From positions 50,157,442 through 50,221,441 of the forward strand of contig NC_083602.1 in the NCBI RefSeq assembly GCF_029168945.1: a DNA stretch of 64,000 bases. The letters run 5' to 3'. Shown here piece after piece: positions 23,892 through 36,066 of the stretch (its first letter is position 1; the number at the start of each line of letters is the position of its first letter). Source of the DNA: Cannabis sativa (taxonomy: Eukaryota; Streptophyta; Magnoliopsida; Rosales; Cannabaceae). The notes under the pieces are model-generated. The model searched no databases and was not told the DNA's origin. It was given only the letters and a program-made list of their open reading frames with translations. The position numbers were made by a program, and so were the translations under genes.

Positions 23892-24572
23892 TGTTGACTT
23901 CGCTTTTAGCCAACGACAATGAGTCTTTTTTATAAGCGATAAACGATATGTCGTAATGAGAATATATAATAAAGCAATAATATGACACAAAAATTTTATA
24001 GAGGTTCAGCCCCGAGAAGTTTGGTAATAGTCTAATCCTTGTATTTGTATTGACTTAAGAACAAGGAAGGAGTTTCCTTTTCTTAAAGCTCTTACAATAG
24101 TATCTCTGAATATATAATTCTTAGATAATAATATAGCCTTAGCTTACTGCGTATCGGCTTATAATTTCTCGGTCCTTTGCCCAGTGAACATTCCTCACTA
24201 TTTATAAGACTGGAAACTTGAGGAGGAAGAGTTTCCTCTCTCGTTACAATGCGCATAAACAGAAAGATCGTGTGATCAATGCTGAATGCAAGGATCGTGG
24301 GATTGAGGCTGAATACACCGATAGTGGGATCGTGTGTGTGCCACATCCACGTAAGTTGATCCCTGAGTTGTAGGGATTGAGCTGGTGACTCATGATGCGT
24401 TAAGCTGAATTCGCTAAGTGTTGATCATTCTGCACGGCTCGTTGAATATTCCATTCTAGTTGTGCCAGCGAGGCATCCTGCTCGGCATATCGTTCCGAGC
24501 AGATGCTCCAAGTGGAGTCCACGTGTCACCATTCTCGTGATGCCACGTCAGAGTGCCAAATTTGGGATAACA
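23892..24572 (-). repeat. Left (inverted) LTR of the palindromic element
   Basis: Read on the minus strand it runs TGTTATCCCAAATTTGGCAC to AAGTCAACA, with the TATA box CTTATAAATAGTG near 24,196-24,208. Confidence 0.85.
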
Positions 24573-24863
24573 TTTGCCCCCAAGTCTGTACGGGACCTCC
24601 GAGGTGGCGTGTAGACTTATTCCGAGCTGGCTCTACCTTTGGATGGGGACACGTGTCGAGCATGACCGTTCGCGACTCGATGTGAAGCTGACTGGGCGTC
24701 CCTTCTCTGCTAATTAATGCTCTGACAATTAATATTTTGAAAATTCGAATTTCTCTCTCCACGGTTGACGGTTGCACTCGATTACTTTAGATTTTCCATA
24801 TTCGCTTTTGAGGCGGGAAGTCGAGGCGTCTAAGGTTCCTTTGTATGCAGTTAACCTTTTTGC

Positions 24864-25025
24864 CTATAAATACTCAAAGTACTGGCGCATTACTCATTTT
24901 ATCACCCTTCATTGTTAAGTAAACTTCAAAGCGAAAAGATAGAGTTTTTTGGCTTTAAAGTTGTCGAAGTGCCTACAGACGATTGCTGGCTTGCTTGAAC
25001 TCGGACATTCGAATCTTTGAGTAAG
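24864..25025 (+). promoter_or_regulatory. Probable internal promoter and leader between the inverted LTRs
   Basis: The TATA box TATAAATA at 24,865 is followed by a transcribed-leader-like sequence and a strong donor consensus (GAGTAAGT at 25,019). It points away from the left LTR. Tat-lineage elements such as Grande carry an antisense gene near the 3' LTR, and this would be its promoter. That assignment is inference from position. Confidence 0.35.
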
Positions 25026-25364
25026 TTTCTGATTTCCTTTATTCTTTCCTTTGCATGTTTGTGCTTTGAATGTAACTATGCTGTAGAAAGAATGCTTAGG
25101 AAACCCTAGGGTTAGAAACTTCTGCGACTCTTCTTTTCCACGTCCTTATGTTAACTTTCTGCAGTAGAGCTTATTTTGAACTGCATTGTGTTTGTCTTCC
25201 ATCTTACTTATTCCAAGTTTCATGAACTTTTTTGCCCTAACTCAAGAAAACTTTATGACTTCTTGAGTTTCGAATTTTCTTCGAACATAGTCGTTCTTTA
25301 ATCTGCTGAGTATTCCTGGTCGGCATATTTGCTCGGCATATCCCGTACAGACTTGGGGAGCAAA

Positions 25365-26046
25365 TGTTATCCCAAATTTGGAACTCTGACGTGGCATCAC
25401 GAGAATGGTGACACGTGGACTCCACTTGGAGCATCTGCTCGAAACGATATGCCGAGCAAGATGCCTCGCTGGCACATCTAGAATGGAATATTCAACGAGC
25501 CGTGCAGAATGATCAACACTTAGCGAATTCAGCTTAACGCATCATGAGTCACCAGCTCAATCCCTACAACTCAGGGATCAACTTACATGGATGTGGCACA
25601 CACATGATCCCACTATCGGTGTATTCAACCTCAATCCCACGATCCTTGCATTCAGCATTGATCACACGATCTTTCTGTTTATGCGCATTGTAACGAGAGA
25701 GGAAACTCTTCCTTTTCAAGTTTCCAGCCCTATAAATAGTGAGGAATGTTCACTGGGCAAAGGACCGAGAAATTATAAGCCGATACGCAGTAAGCTAAGG
25801 CTATATTATTATCTAAGAATTATATATTCAGAGATACTATTGTAAGAGCTATAAGAAAAGGAAACTCCTTCCTTGTTCTTAAGTCAATACAAATAACGAG
25901 GATTAGGCTATTACCGAACTGCTCGGGGCTAAACCTCTATAAAATTTATGTGTCTTATTATTGCTTTATTATATATTCTCATTACGACATATCGTTTATC
26001 GCTTATCAAAAAGACTCATTGTCGTTGGCTAAAAGCGAAGTCAACA
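25365..26046 (+). repeat. Right LTR of the palindromic element
   Basis: It runs TGTTATCCCAAATTTGGAAC to AAGTCAACA, with TATAAATAG at 25,731. It is nearly identical to the left LTR in the inverse orientation. An 84-codon open frame occurs in both copies, but this reflects the LTR identity and not a gene. Confidence 0.85.
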
Positions 26047-26069
26047 CTATGCATAGGGCATTACAATTA

Positions 26070-26540
26070 ATTTGAGAAAAGTTAATTGACGAAAGTAGAG
26101 TCGGAGCCCATAGGGAATAGATTAGCTACCATCATGACGTTGAGGCCATCGGGGTAATTTTCTTGGGTGAATCTGAATTCGAATTTAGATTTGTGAGTGA
26201 GAACAGTCTTGCATGATGGAGTTGAGATCGATTATTTGTGAATAATAAGAGCTAAGACTAGGGTTAACGAAAGCAATGGCCTCCATCACACCACTTCCAT
26301 TAATGCTTGGAATTTTCAAGGTATAATGAGAAGAGAAGTTATATATGTATGGCTTTAGAAGATAAAGCAGGATTTTACCATGTTATTAACAATGGCAGAG
26401 ACAATTGACTTATCTCCCTATGCCTTCGTAAAATTTAGAACTTTGAGATTTGACAGTGGACGACAATTGACTTTTTGAAATCTTTCTTTCCTTGGTATGG
26501 ATTTGGTTTCCTAAATTCTACAATCTAAAAGATTTCTGAT
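26070..26540 (-). pseudogene. Coding-like relic, unrecognised
   Basis: On the minus strand one frame reads KFEFRFTQENYPDGLNVMMV and continues a few residues to a TAA at about 26,072-26,074. Just upstream another frame reads KIPSINGSGVMEAIAFVNPS, and a further open piece lies near 26,410-26,480. The frames differ by single-base shifts or lost splice sites. I cannot identify the family. The relic borders the right edge of the gypsy solo LTR whose left edge borders the 20.1-20.45 kb relic. Both may derive from one disrupted locus, but they read on opposite strands. Confidence 0.3.
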
Positions 26541-26551
26541 CTGGAGATGTG

Positions 26552-27062
26552 TTCTAATTTTGGAAGATGAAGATGAAAAAGGGAGAAAATGAGAAAAATA
26601 GATTAATGATGACAAAAACTTAGTTTTTATTACTTTTTTTTTTCAAATATAAACTTAATTTATTTAATAATTAATAGAAGTTTTAACTTTTTTTTTATTT
26701 TTTATTTTGGTGTCATATTTTTCTTAAAAAAATAGAAAATCTAATATACTACATACAATTACATGATAAAGAATGTTGACTCTAAAAAATTATATTAATG
26801 AGTGGTTAAAAAAGTGTATGTACATCATAGAATTATTCTATATTTATATAAATGGTGAAGTATATTATTTTATAATTTCATTTTGTAAAAATTATATTTT
26901 ATATAATTTTTTTAATAAAATAACCATTATATTCTTTTTTTTTAAGGATAAAATAACCACTATATGGAATCTAAATAAGGAGTCAATTATTTTTGTGTCA
27001 AAAATGTCAAGACTATTATTTTATAAAAAAAAATAATATCAAAACAAAACAAAAAATAATAT
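26552..27062. other. AT-rich DNA, no gene seen
   Basis: This stretch holds homopolymer tracts and short open frames of low complexity. Nothing is supported. Confidence 0.5.
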
Positions 27063-27504
27063 CTAGAAAAGCTTGTATTTTTTCTAGATTTACCTCTATT
27101 CCTCACTGACTTAATATAAATCCTAGAAACTTCCCTGATTTGACGCTAAAGGTGCATTTTTTTGGGATTGAGCTTCATCCCATACTTTCTTACCACCTTA
27201 AAATACTATTTTATATGCTCTAAATGACCCTTGCTTATCTTGGATTCGACTAACATATCATCCACATAGACTTTCATATTCCTTCCCAGCAGGTTTTTGA
27301 ACATCCGGTTTACCATACGCTGATATGTGGCTCCTACATTCTTTAATCCAAATGGCATGACTAGGTAGTAGTATACCCCATTGTCGGTTCTGAAGCTAGC
27401 ACATTCTTGGTCTGCCACATGCATTTTGATCTGGTTATACCCAGAGTATGAGCCCATAAAAGATAACAGCTTGAAACAGGAGGTGGCATCCACCATTTGG
27501 GCAA
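27063..27504 (-). pseudogene. Tat-lineage gypsy reverse transcriptase core (fragment)
   Basis: The minus strand encodes MVDATSCFKLLSFMGSYSGY, the MPFGLKNVGATYQRMVNRMF block and the catalytic VYVDDMLVESK. An in-frame stop and a frameshift then precede KYGMKLNPKK and SGKFLGF further downstream to about 27,063. These blocks are typical of Tat/Athila-side gypsy RTs. RNase H and integrase do not follow, so the element is truncated here. The adjoining protease piece lies on the opposite strand, which shows a rearrangement at about 27,505. Confidence 0.85.
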
Positions 27505-27750
27505 TCTTCTTCTATAAGAGTACTCTTGTTCCTATGGGAAAGGTAAGACTCCCCATAACTTTGTGTTCGGACACCCCCCAAAGCACGTTCAGGTATTGCA
27601 CCTTCGTGGTAGCAAACTGCTCCACGAGTTATTATGCAATTTTGGGACGTCCGACTTTGGTGGACTTTGGAGCTATTGCCTCCATCAAGCACCTATGCCT
27701 TAAGTTTCCCACACAAGCAAAAGGAGTGGGAACTATCGGTAGGAATTAAG
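27505..27750 (+). pseudogene. Tat-lineage gypsy aspartic protease C-terminal part (fragment)
   Basis: The plus strand encodes VPMGKVRLPITLCSDTP and YYAILGRPTLVDFGAIASIK, ending GVGTIGRN at a stop. These are the conserved C-terminal protease blocks of Tat elements. The fragment is cut by the Copia-derived insertion at 27,750/27,751. It resumes at 37,959 after the TTAAG duplication, so the two parts were contiguous before that insertion. Confidence 0.75.
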
Positions 27751-29646
27751 TGTTGGAAATTATTTTACCAGGATCTTAGATCTACTCACAAGTATGTTTA
27801 TTAACATCCTAAATATGAACTTTCTAAAACGATGAAATAAACACATATAAAGTTTAAGAAACCTTACATTGGGTGCAGCGGAATATAATGACTCCTTCCG
27901 TTCAGATATCTAGCCCTTGATTCCTTTCTGTAGCAGAGCATTATCAATATCTGAACCTGGATCTCTTTCTCTGAATCTTTGATGCTGAAGCTCCTTTGCT
28001 GATGATCTTTCTTCACGATCTTCCTCACTATGATTGAGGTATCACTTGATGTGTGTGGGCACTACTCATACACTAAGGATTTCGAAATTATCAAGGAAGA
28101 AGAGAGAGAGAGTGGTCAGCTAAAGATAGGGAGAGAGAAGGCTCAGTTTTTCTGAATAGAAAAAGTCAGAAGAATAGTGTAATTTTCCTGAAGCCTTCAC
28201 TATCTATTTATAGCATTCCTACTAGGGTTAGATTTGAATTATATGGCATTAAAATAATGAAAAAATCAGTTTAAATTTCCTACAAAAGTGGCTGGCCCTA
28301 AACTTAGTGGATTGGGCCTTGCTTTTTGCAATTTTGCAATTTTAACACCTTTTGTATCTGATTTTCTCAAAAATGCCAATTTCCTAATTCAACCATTTAA
28401 ATGCCAATTCTAACTATTTAATAACTATAAATAATTATTAAATAATATTGTCATTTATCATATTCATTAATTGAACCATACAAAGTATCATAATTAACAA
28501 ATATGCCCCTATAAACTCTTTCTTTACAATTTCGCCCTTACTTAGTGAAAAATTCACAAATAGACATAGTCTAATTTGAGAATTATAATTGATTAATCAA
28601 AACCAATTACATGAGTCTTACAAGCAATATTATCTCAACTAGTGGGGGGACCATGGGTCTATATAACCGAGCTTCCAATAAGTAGATCAAGAATTTAACA
28701 CTAAAATTCACTAACTTATTAATTCTTCGTTGAATCCACGCATAGAACTTAGAATTGCACTCTCAGTATATAGAATGCTCTATATGTTCCACCATATAGA
28801 CACATCATTAGTTATCCATTGTTATAATCCTAATGTGATCAATGATCCTCTATATGAATGATCTACATTGTAAAGGGATTAAATTACCGTTACACCCTAC
28901 AATGTATTTATTCCTTAAAACACTTGACCCCGTATAAATGATATTTCAACTAATGTGAAATGAGTACTCCACCATTTATGTTCGTTTGGTCAAGCTCGAA
29001 GGAGATCATCCTTTGCTTACTATTCGCCAGATAGAAGCTATAGATTCCATGTTTATGATAGCGCTCCCACTCAATTGCACTACCGTGTTCCCAAAAAGTA
29101 CGTATCACCCTGACCTAAAAGTAGGCTTAACTAACAAATCAAAGAACACGAATAGCCTTTCAAGATTGAGCCTAATCATATCAGGATTAAGATCATTTGA
29201 TCTAGGATCAACTTAGGCGATATTGACTTGAATAGATATTACGGTAAGTTTAATAAATCTAAGTCAAAGTTCAATATCTGGTCCCTTCCGATGCATACTC
29301 CATGCATCCAACCCGAGCTTTACTTTAACCAATGCTCGGAAAGAACATAGTATTTCTCCAAATACAAGTAAACTCTTGTTGTAGATTATCATATCAGCAA
29401 AACCCTATGTCTGATAAATCTAGGAAACTTTATTCACATAGTCATGTTTACTTTCCAATGTGTTGACGACACAATAAACAGGATCAAGTATGTGAAAAGG
29501 GTTTCAGATGAATTTATCCATTATGTACATATAATCATGAAATAAATCATGTGAACCATGCAACATTAAATGTTATTTCTGATCTATATTAATAAGTAAA
29601 TCTGATTATATTGAAATGAGTTTTATTTAGGGCATAAAACCCAACA
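27751..29646 (-). repeat. 3' LTR of the Copia-derived element
   Basis: This 1,896-bp LTR is homologous over its full length to 36,067-37,958 and to the solo LTR at 18,113-20,004. Many of the differences from the sister LTR are single-base length changes at CAG, CTG or CG sites. Confidence 0.93.
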
Positions 29647-29661
29647 AACTCCCACTTGCAC
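29647..29661 (-). promoter_or_regulatory. Polypurine tract of the Copia-derived element
   Basis: Read on the minus strand, GTGCAAGTGGGAGTT lies directly before the 3' LTR, as needed to prime plus-strand synthesis. Confidence 0.7.
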
Positions 29662-30149
29662 TAATATAAAACAAAAAGTGCGTTTCAAATAATCTCAACA
29701 CCTTGATATACAAATCAAGTGTAGTAGTAGTAAACTCCTCGTAATAGGATCTGAAAGGTTGAATTAACCACAACCTTTTCTCCACCATTACTCTTCCTTT
29801 AATCACAAAATCATTGATAATGTGAAATTCCTCTCTATATGTTTACTCTCTTGGGATACTGGATTCTATACCTTTGGCAACTACTTTTGGTTAATCAGGA
29901 AATTAACACTAGTAGTTTAAGGCAATTTGGAATGGTGCCAAAGATGTATAGAACTTTCCTTAGATCGAATAAGTAACTTTCCCTGCAGCTTTAACATTCG
30001 GTCCCTTTCGGTAGACCTAAAGACTTCGTATAGGTTTTTACACTTCTCCAAAATCACTATTCCACCCCCGCAGTAACCACCATCTTATCGTAAAGATTTA
30101 CTAGCACATAGGCAATTTTCGAAATCGATATGGTGTAGTCTAAGAGTTT

Positions 30150-30480
30150 TAAACACACCCTTATAGACTAACATATAGTTCCTCTTCTTTATCTTAAGAT
30201 TTACTTGATTGTCTTCCAATGTTCTTCTCCTGGATTAATCTGATACCTATTCATTACTCCCACTCAACAGCAGGTGTCTGGTCTAAGGCATACAAAAGCA
30301 TATCTAAGACCTCTCACTGTTGATATAAGAAATTTTTCCATGGCTTTATCTTTTCTGGAATAGTTGAGACTTTCCCTTAGATAAATAAAATCTATGCCTA
30401 AGAAGTTGTGAAGCTTCTATAGATTGCCATTAGAAAGAAAATGCTTCAGCATCTTACTAAAGTAAGTTGCTTGCATTAGA
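30150..30480 (-). pseudogene. Decayed Copia RT/RNase H remnant
   Basis: The minus strand still spells VCLRPDT and NRYQINPGEEHWKTIK, the counterparts of the conserved CTRPD...SRYQSNPG..HW block between Copia RT and RNase H. Weaker echoes of the LGI..IR...L..S region lie upstream. Stops and frameshifts are frequent, so no protein can be made. Confidence 0.65.
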
Positions 30481-32439
30481 GTAAGTAATTACCAGGTATA
30501 CCACAAGCCATAGGTTTAGATAAACTCAAACCTATAATACTAGGAACAGGAAGTTTTGTTAAGTCCATTGAATGGACTTATAAACGAAAATTTCCTTTTA
30601 TGTCCTTGTAATAGAAAACTTTAGGTTACTCCATGTGAATGGATTAAACCATAGTTCTATTGGCTTTCTTCTTAGTTTCTTATCTTGACAATCCATTACT
30701 TGTTTAAACTCACAATGGATTTTAATCACTAGTGTCTCCCAAGTCATAAGAAGGTGAGTTCCTAGAAACTCTCCCACTACGACAAGGTACCGTGAATTAT
30801 GTCTAAGAAAACTAAATGGTATTGATCTCTTCGGTTGTGACAAGACAACAGAGGCAGTGGGATCATCATATGTCATATAAGATGATAGAACACTTTTGGA
30901 ATCAAGAATTAAGTATCTCCTTTATTTGCTACTTGTTTTTCCGGACTTAGTCATTTTCTTAGAAAAGTAGTATTTGTTTGAACAAACACTTTCTTATCTA
31001 TTGACAATGGGATGGTCCACCCCTAATCACTTAGAATAGCTAACAAACCATGGTTAACAGTTCTAGCCTTTCTTAAGATTTGATTAGGTTATCCATGAAT
31101 CTAGTAATGATTTACATTAAGTATACAACCATTACATCATTCTGAAATTGTATTACCATAGAAGGAATTAGGCAACGACTAGTAACTAATCATCAACATG
31201 CAACTCGAAATTTCTGGGGAGGTAAGTTTGGATATAATTCAAATATCAATTTAATGATCTTTGAACTGCATATCTACTAACTATTTCTCCACCCCTATCA
31301 GTTCGCAAGATCTTTAACCACTTACCTTAATGGTGTTTAACCATTGCTAGAAATTAATGAAATTTTTCAAACATTTCAAATTTCTTTGCATAAGGTATAA
31401 TCTAGAATTATCGTTTTAAGAATACAACGAAAAACTCATATCCACCTCTGAATGTACATTCATCTGCGAATGAGATGAACTACTTTCAGTGGATATAGGC
31501 ATATTAACTCTTTGCAGAGATTGATCTTGTCAAATCCACTATGAACAAGATACAAATGCCATAGATTAAGAAAATGTGGTAGTGTCTATGATGACATAGG
31601 TTTAGTTACATCAAAGAGTTCTTAGAATACTTCAAGTGGATCCTGGTCACGAATCACCTAACTCACATTCCATACAAGCTTTAATCCATTAATAAAAGAT
31701 GGATATTAAACACTTGAGAAAGTGTAATCGTATTGTATTCGGAATTAGAAATTTAAGAAAATTTCTATTTGGAATCTAAAATTAAAGTCAAAGACTTAAA
31801 TTCAACCAAATTTAATGAGTAATTCTTTCTTGGACCACCACTACTAATACAAACTCTAAGTCAGATTTGCCCATACAAGTAGGAGATTTCTAAGATTGAG
31901 GATTTATATCAATTGGGAATAGAATTTCGGGGTTATAATCATATGCGTCATTTAATTTCTTAAGAGAAAATATAATGACATGAAATGATTCATAGACCAT
32001 TCATCCAATGATATGTTATTGAGCTAATTCGAAATGAATAAGCTAAGAGGAATTAGGATAATTTCGTTTAAAATAAGAATCCAACGATGCTTCGATTAGC
32101 GAAAGTCAAAGTAATCTTATTTATATAATCTTCTTGTTTCATATCGTAAAAATACTAGTCTAAGGTGTCATCAATTGATGAACAGCTAGATGTCGCATGT
32201 ACAATATTTATCTTTCGAAATCTAACACTATTATGTATGTCTAATGGTGAAAATCCACTAGGGATTTATCTCATTAGATAAACAAGCCAAGTTAGACCAA
32301 CAATGAAGATTCGAAATTAAACTACAACTTAATAACGTAAAATAACATGGTTCAATATAAATTCATACACAATTCGTAAATTATAAACATATAGCAAGTA
32401 GGAATGACTAGTGAAAATACTAAAACATACAATCCTAAA

Positions 32440-32790
32440 TAATTTCCAAGGTTTTCAACAAACCGATACAAAGGTCCCTAGGCGAGAGTCAAAGCATCAT
32501 TTATTGAATAGAGTTGTCAGCTCATCTAAAATAGAAACCATTCTAGCAACCTTTTATTCGATCAAAATAAGAATCCAACGTTGTCCCGTAGGCGAGAGTC
32601 AAGGTTATTCTCATTTCATGAGCCTCTACCATTGTTTCATGTTTCATAAGTTTATCTCTAAGTAGTCACCGTAGGGAGAGTCTAATAGAGACGAAAACTT
32701 ACAAAACACTTATCAAATGAAATCTTACGGTGTTAAATGCGTTCAACGAATAACCATCCATAGGGGGACGAAGTCTAGCGTCTCGAGGTT
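32440..32790. repeat. Dispersed short repeat in the element interior
   Basis: Variants of CCGTAGGCGAGAGTCAA recur at about 32,477, 32,585 and 32,669, with a further relative (ATAGGGGGACGAAGTCTA) at about 32,760. The spacing is roughly 85-110 bp. No coding potential was seen. Confidence 0.5.
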
Positions 32791-32879
32791 ATATTGAAAA
32801 CATTTAACTTTTGTAAGACCAACAATGGAGATCGAATATCTTAATAATAATCAAGCTCATTATTTAAAGTGAGTTGTAT

Positions 32880-35800
32880 TTTCTTTGATTCTCCTTATTT
32901 ATTCTATTTATTTTAAATATATATTTATTTAATTAAAATTTCCAATTTAGAATGAAAAATTCTAAATATAAATTTTAATTTAATATTTATAAATTTTACT
33001 TAGATGGATATGAAAATAACATGAATTATTTCCATCTTAGTAATAATTTCCAATAAATATTTAGAAAAATATTCAATTTAAGTTGTTACAAAATTAATTT
33101 AAATTAATTTACAACTCAAATTTAATTTTCTATAAATATATATTGCATTTCGAAAAATTAAAGTATATAAGAATACAATTTTCGAAAAATGCATATTAAA
33201 ATAAAAAATAAATCCTGGAAAAATTATTCTAATTTAATGTTGGCCCAAAATTAATTAATAAAATTAATTTACAACAAAAAATATAATTTTCCTATTTAAT
33301 TAAATATATAAGAAAAATTTAAATATTTAAGTATGATGATGAAAATCAACTTAAATATTAATTTTCTATTTAATTAAATACACTAGAAAAATACTTCAAG
33401 CAAAAATATCATCTATCTAGATTTTTCTTTGACTAATTAATTCAATTTCTAATAATATACTTTAATTTAATTTATTTTAAATTAATCAATAAATGAAAAA
33501 ATCATTGATTTAAGTTGATCCAAGAATTAATTAAAATAAATAATTAATTGACAACTTAATCTATTTTTCAAGATAAAATTCGAAATTCTAGCATTTAAGA
33601 AATGCAATTTCGAAAATTGATTAATAAAATAAAAAAAATATATTTTGAAAATTATTTAAATTTAGTTGAAAAAATAAATTTCAACTAAAAATAATTTTCT
33701 ATTTAATTAAATGTCATGAAAAAAGAAATATTTAAGTATGATGATTAAATCAACTTAGATATTTTATTTTCAAATTAATTAAATGTATTAAATTCAAGAA
33801 ATAAATAATTAAGTGTAGAGAAGGCTTAATTATTAATCTCTAGTTTAATACTAGGAAAAATATTCTTAAAATAAATTGTACCAAAATTAATTATATAAAT
33901 AATTAATTTCACAATTTATAATATTTTCCTATTTAATATTAGAAATAATAAGTAGTCTAGAAATAACTATCTAGAAAATATCTTATTTGACTAAGTATCT
34001 TTTCCACAAAATTTGAAAAATATCTAATTTAAGTTGTAATAGAAAAATCTAGAACTTAAATATTTTCAAATTTAAATTTAATTAAATATCAAAAATTAAG
34101 TTGTAACCACTTAATTTGAAAAATATTCCATTTTAAGTTAATATTTGAAAAGATATTAACTTAAAAATATCTAAAGAATCTTAATAACCAATGCCTAAAA
34201 TTCCTCAACTTAATTTTGAAATTTGAAATTCAAAAGATATTCAGATTTAAGTTGGTTAGTTGTAGATAACTAAATATCAACTTAAATAAGAATATTTAAT
34301 GAAAAATTTAAATTAAGTTCCAGAAAGAATCTAGATGGTTATAATTCTATATTTAATTAAATACAAGAAAATACATATAGTTTAGCTTAGAATAAAAAAT
34401 TCCTTAAACTATATTTTTCTTAAATTAATTTCAAAATAAATGAAATTAATTATGTTGCTAATCAATTTTATTAGGTTAAACTAGTTTAATTAACCTAGTA
34501 CAGTCATTCAAATCAGGCAAATGGGCCTTCACAATTGGGGTGGTTTGTGTGAGGGGGTGCTGGGTTCAGTATGTCGTACCCACTTCTATGGCTCCCAACT
34601 CTCACACAAGGCCCAAAAGAGAGGAATTTAACCTTAATAAGAACAACTGTTATTAATTGAATAAGCCCAAAACTAAATGGGCCTAAATAAAATCTATCAA
34701 TGACTATGACATTTTATTTAGCAACATTAACCTATATGCATCTATAATAAAATTAAACACATAGGCTCACACAGGCACACTTTGGATGGGTCCTATCATG
34801 TTGCTAGGTCATACACAGATGAAAGAAGATTGTAAATATACCGTTACAAATTATTATTCTTGACTATGGAGCCATCGTATCATTAGATCTGGCAAAAAGT
34901 AACCATGGCTATTTGCAATCAAGTAATAATAGGTTTTAAAAACTTACACATAAGCTAAAACACATACTCCTGCAACAAGGTTAGTTGGATAGTTGGATGT
35001 AGGATTTATTTAATTTTAAATTAAATATTTAATTTCGAAAATAATTAATTAAATAAAAAATAATTTTTCGAAAAATTTAAAAAAAAAAAATTTGAAAAAT
35101 TCGAAATTTTTTTTAAAAAATTAAAATTTAAAATTAAACCTACAATTTTTGAAAAATTAGGTTTCAACCAACCTAAATATCATTTCAAAAAAAATTTGCT
35201 AACTACTTTTAAATTTTAAATGTTATTTTATAAATAAAAATTAAATAAAAAATTAGAAAAGATAAATAAATATCTTTTTCAAATTTTAAATTTAATTTAA
35301 ATAAATAAAATAACAAAATTTAAAAAATTAGCAAAATATCTTATATCATTTAAAAATTACATAATTATAAATATCTTATTTTAAATTTAAATATGGTCAA
35401 AATATCTAAAAAGATTTAATTAAAAAATCTTAAAAGATAAGATATTTTTAAATATCTTAAAAGATATTATAAATATCTTAAAATATCTGACCTTAAATTT
35501 AAAAAAAAATATAATCAAATTTAAAAATAAGATAGATTTTTAAGCAAAAAGATAAATACTAATTCTATTCAAATTCAAATTACACTAATATCTTGAATTA
35601 AATTAAAAAATTTAAATTAATTCAAAATGATAATTAGAATTGAATTAGGAATAGTAATAGTATATATACAAAACCATACAAAAAATTGGAAGTTAATTCC
35701 ATGAAAAAGTATGAAAAATTGAAGAAAATTGAAAAATTCGAAACTGTACGGACAGTTCTGCGATCGCGTGAAACTATCAAGACAAAATTTCCGATTTTGT

Positions 35801-36045
35801 CAAATCTTCAAAAAATCATAACTAATTCAAATAAAATCCAAATTGAGTTCTGTAAAAGGCTAACTTGCTTAATTTTTTCCATACTATCCAATAAAAATAA
35901 TGCCAGAACCGAAATAACAATTATTTTTCACGAAAATTTCACAATCATCAATCAATCATCAAATAACACTCAATACAACATGATACCATCCAAAGAACAT
36001 ACAAACAATCGTTTTAAAGTCCAAATTACATGTAAGTAAATCAAT
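32880..36045. other. AT-rich non-coding interior of the Copia-derived element
   Basis: Long AATTTAAAT-like tracts fill this part. The one notable structure is an inverted repeat around 34,540-34,605, where TTTGTGTGAGGGGG is echoed by CTCTCACACAAGGCCC. An open frame at 35,686-36,039 is AT-driven and unsupported. Confidence 0.5.
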
Positions 36046-36050
36046 TACCA

Positions 36051-36066
36051 TGGCTCTGATACCAGT
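36051..36066 (-). promoter_or_regulatory. Primer-binding site of the Copia-derived element
   Basis: Minus-strand ACTGGTATCAGAGCCA sits at the inner edge of the 5' LTR and matches the plant initiator-methionine tRNA complement. Confidence 0.85.

Larger units (their letters stand above)
23892..26046. mobile_element. Palindromic LTR element: two inverted LTRs with U5 ends outward
   Basis: The element starts TGTTGACTTCGCTTTTAGCC and ends with its exact inverse GGCTAAAAGCGAAGTCAACA. Perfect CTATG copies lie on both sides (23,887-23,891 and 26,047-26,051). The left 681 bp (23,892-24,572) is a minus-oriented LTR and the right 682 bp (25,365-26,046) a plus-oriented LTR of the same family. Each LTR is followed inward by its own polypurine tract (TTGCCCCCAAGTC read inward on the left, ACTTGGGGAGCAAA on the right). 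The 792-bp middle is not palindromic beyond about 24 bp. It contains a plus-strand TATA box (CCTATAAATA, 24,863) and a leader with a GTAAGT donor at 25,021. No gag or pol is present. A normal retrotransposon has direct LTRs, so this arrangement is aberrant. Confidence 0.85.
20636..26065 (+). mobile_element. Gypsy (Tekay-like) solo LTR invaded by two later insertions
   Basis: It starts TGTAATATTCTG and ends CCTATG...CATAGGGCATTACA. The terminal block matches the end of the LTR at 75-2,162 (CCTTAGCATTAGGGCGTTACA). Internal landmarks shared with the other LTRs are a leader near 21,420, a GGTAAGAAAAGTATAATGT block at 22,760 and a TACTCACGG block near 23,530. Flanks AATAA and ATTAA resemble a target duplication with one mismatch. 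Insertions at 21,824-22,472 and 23,892-26,046 bring the original of about 2.6 kb to 5.4 kb. Confidence 0.7.

Noticed and set aside
24092..25845. An 84-codon frame present twice in opposite strands
   Set aside because: It lies in the inverted LTR copies; duplication reflects the LTRs, and the frame is longer than expected only by chance.
26773..27036. An 87-codon gene
   Set aside because: Low-complexity AT-rich sequence with no start context or similarity I can see.
35686..36039. A 117-codon gene in the Copia-derived element
   Set aside because: Lysine/asparagine/isoleucine-rich translation of AT-rich leader DNA, on the strand opposite to the element.
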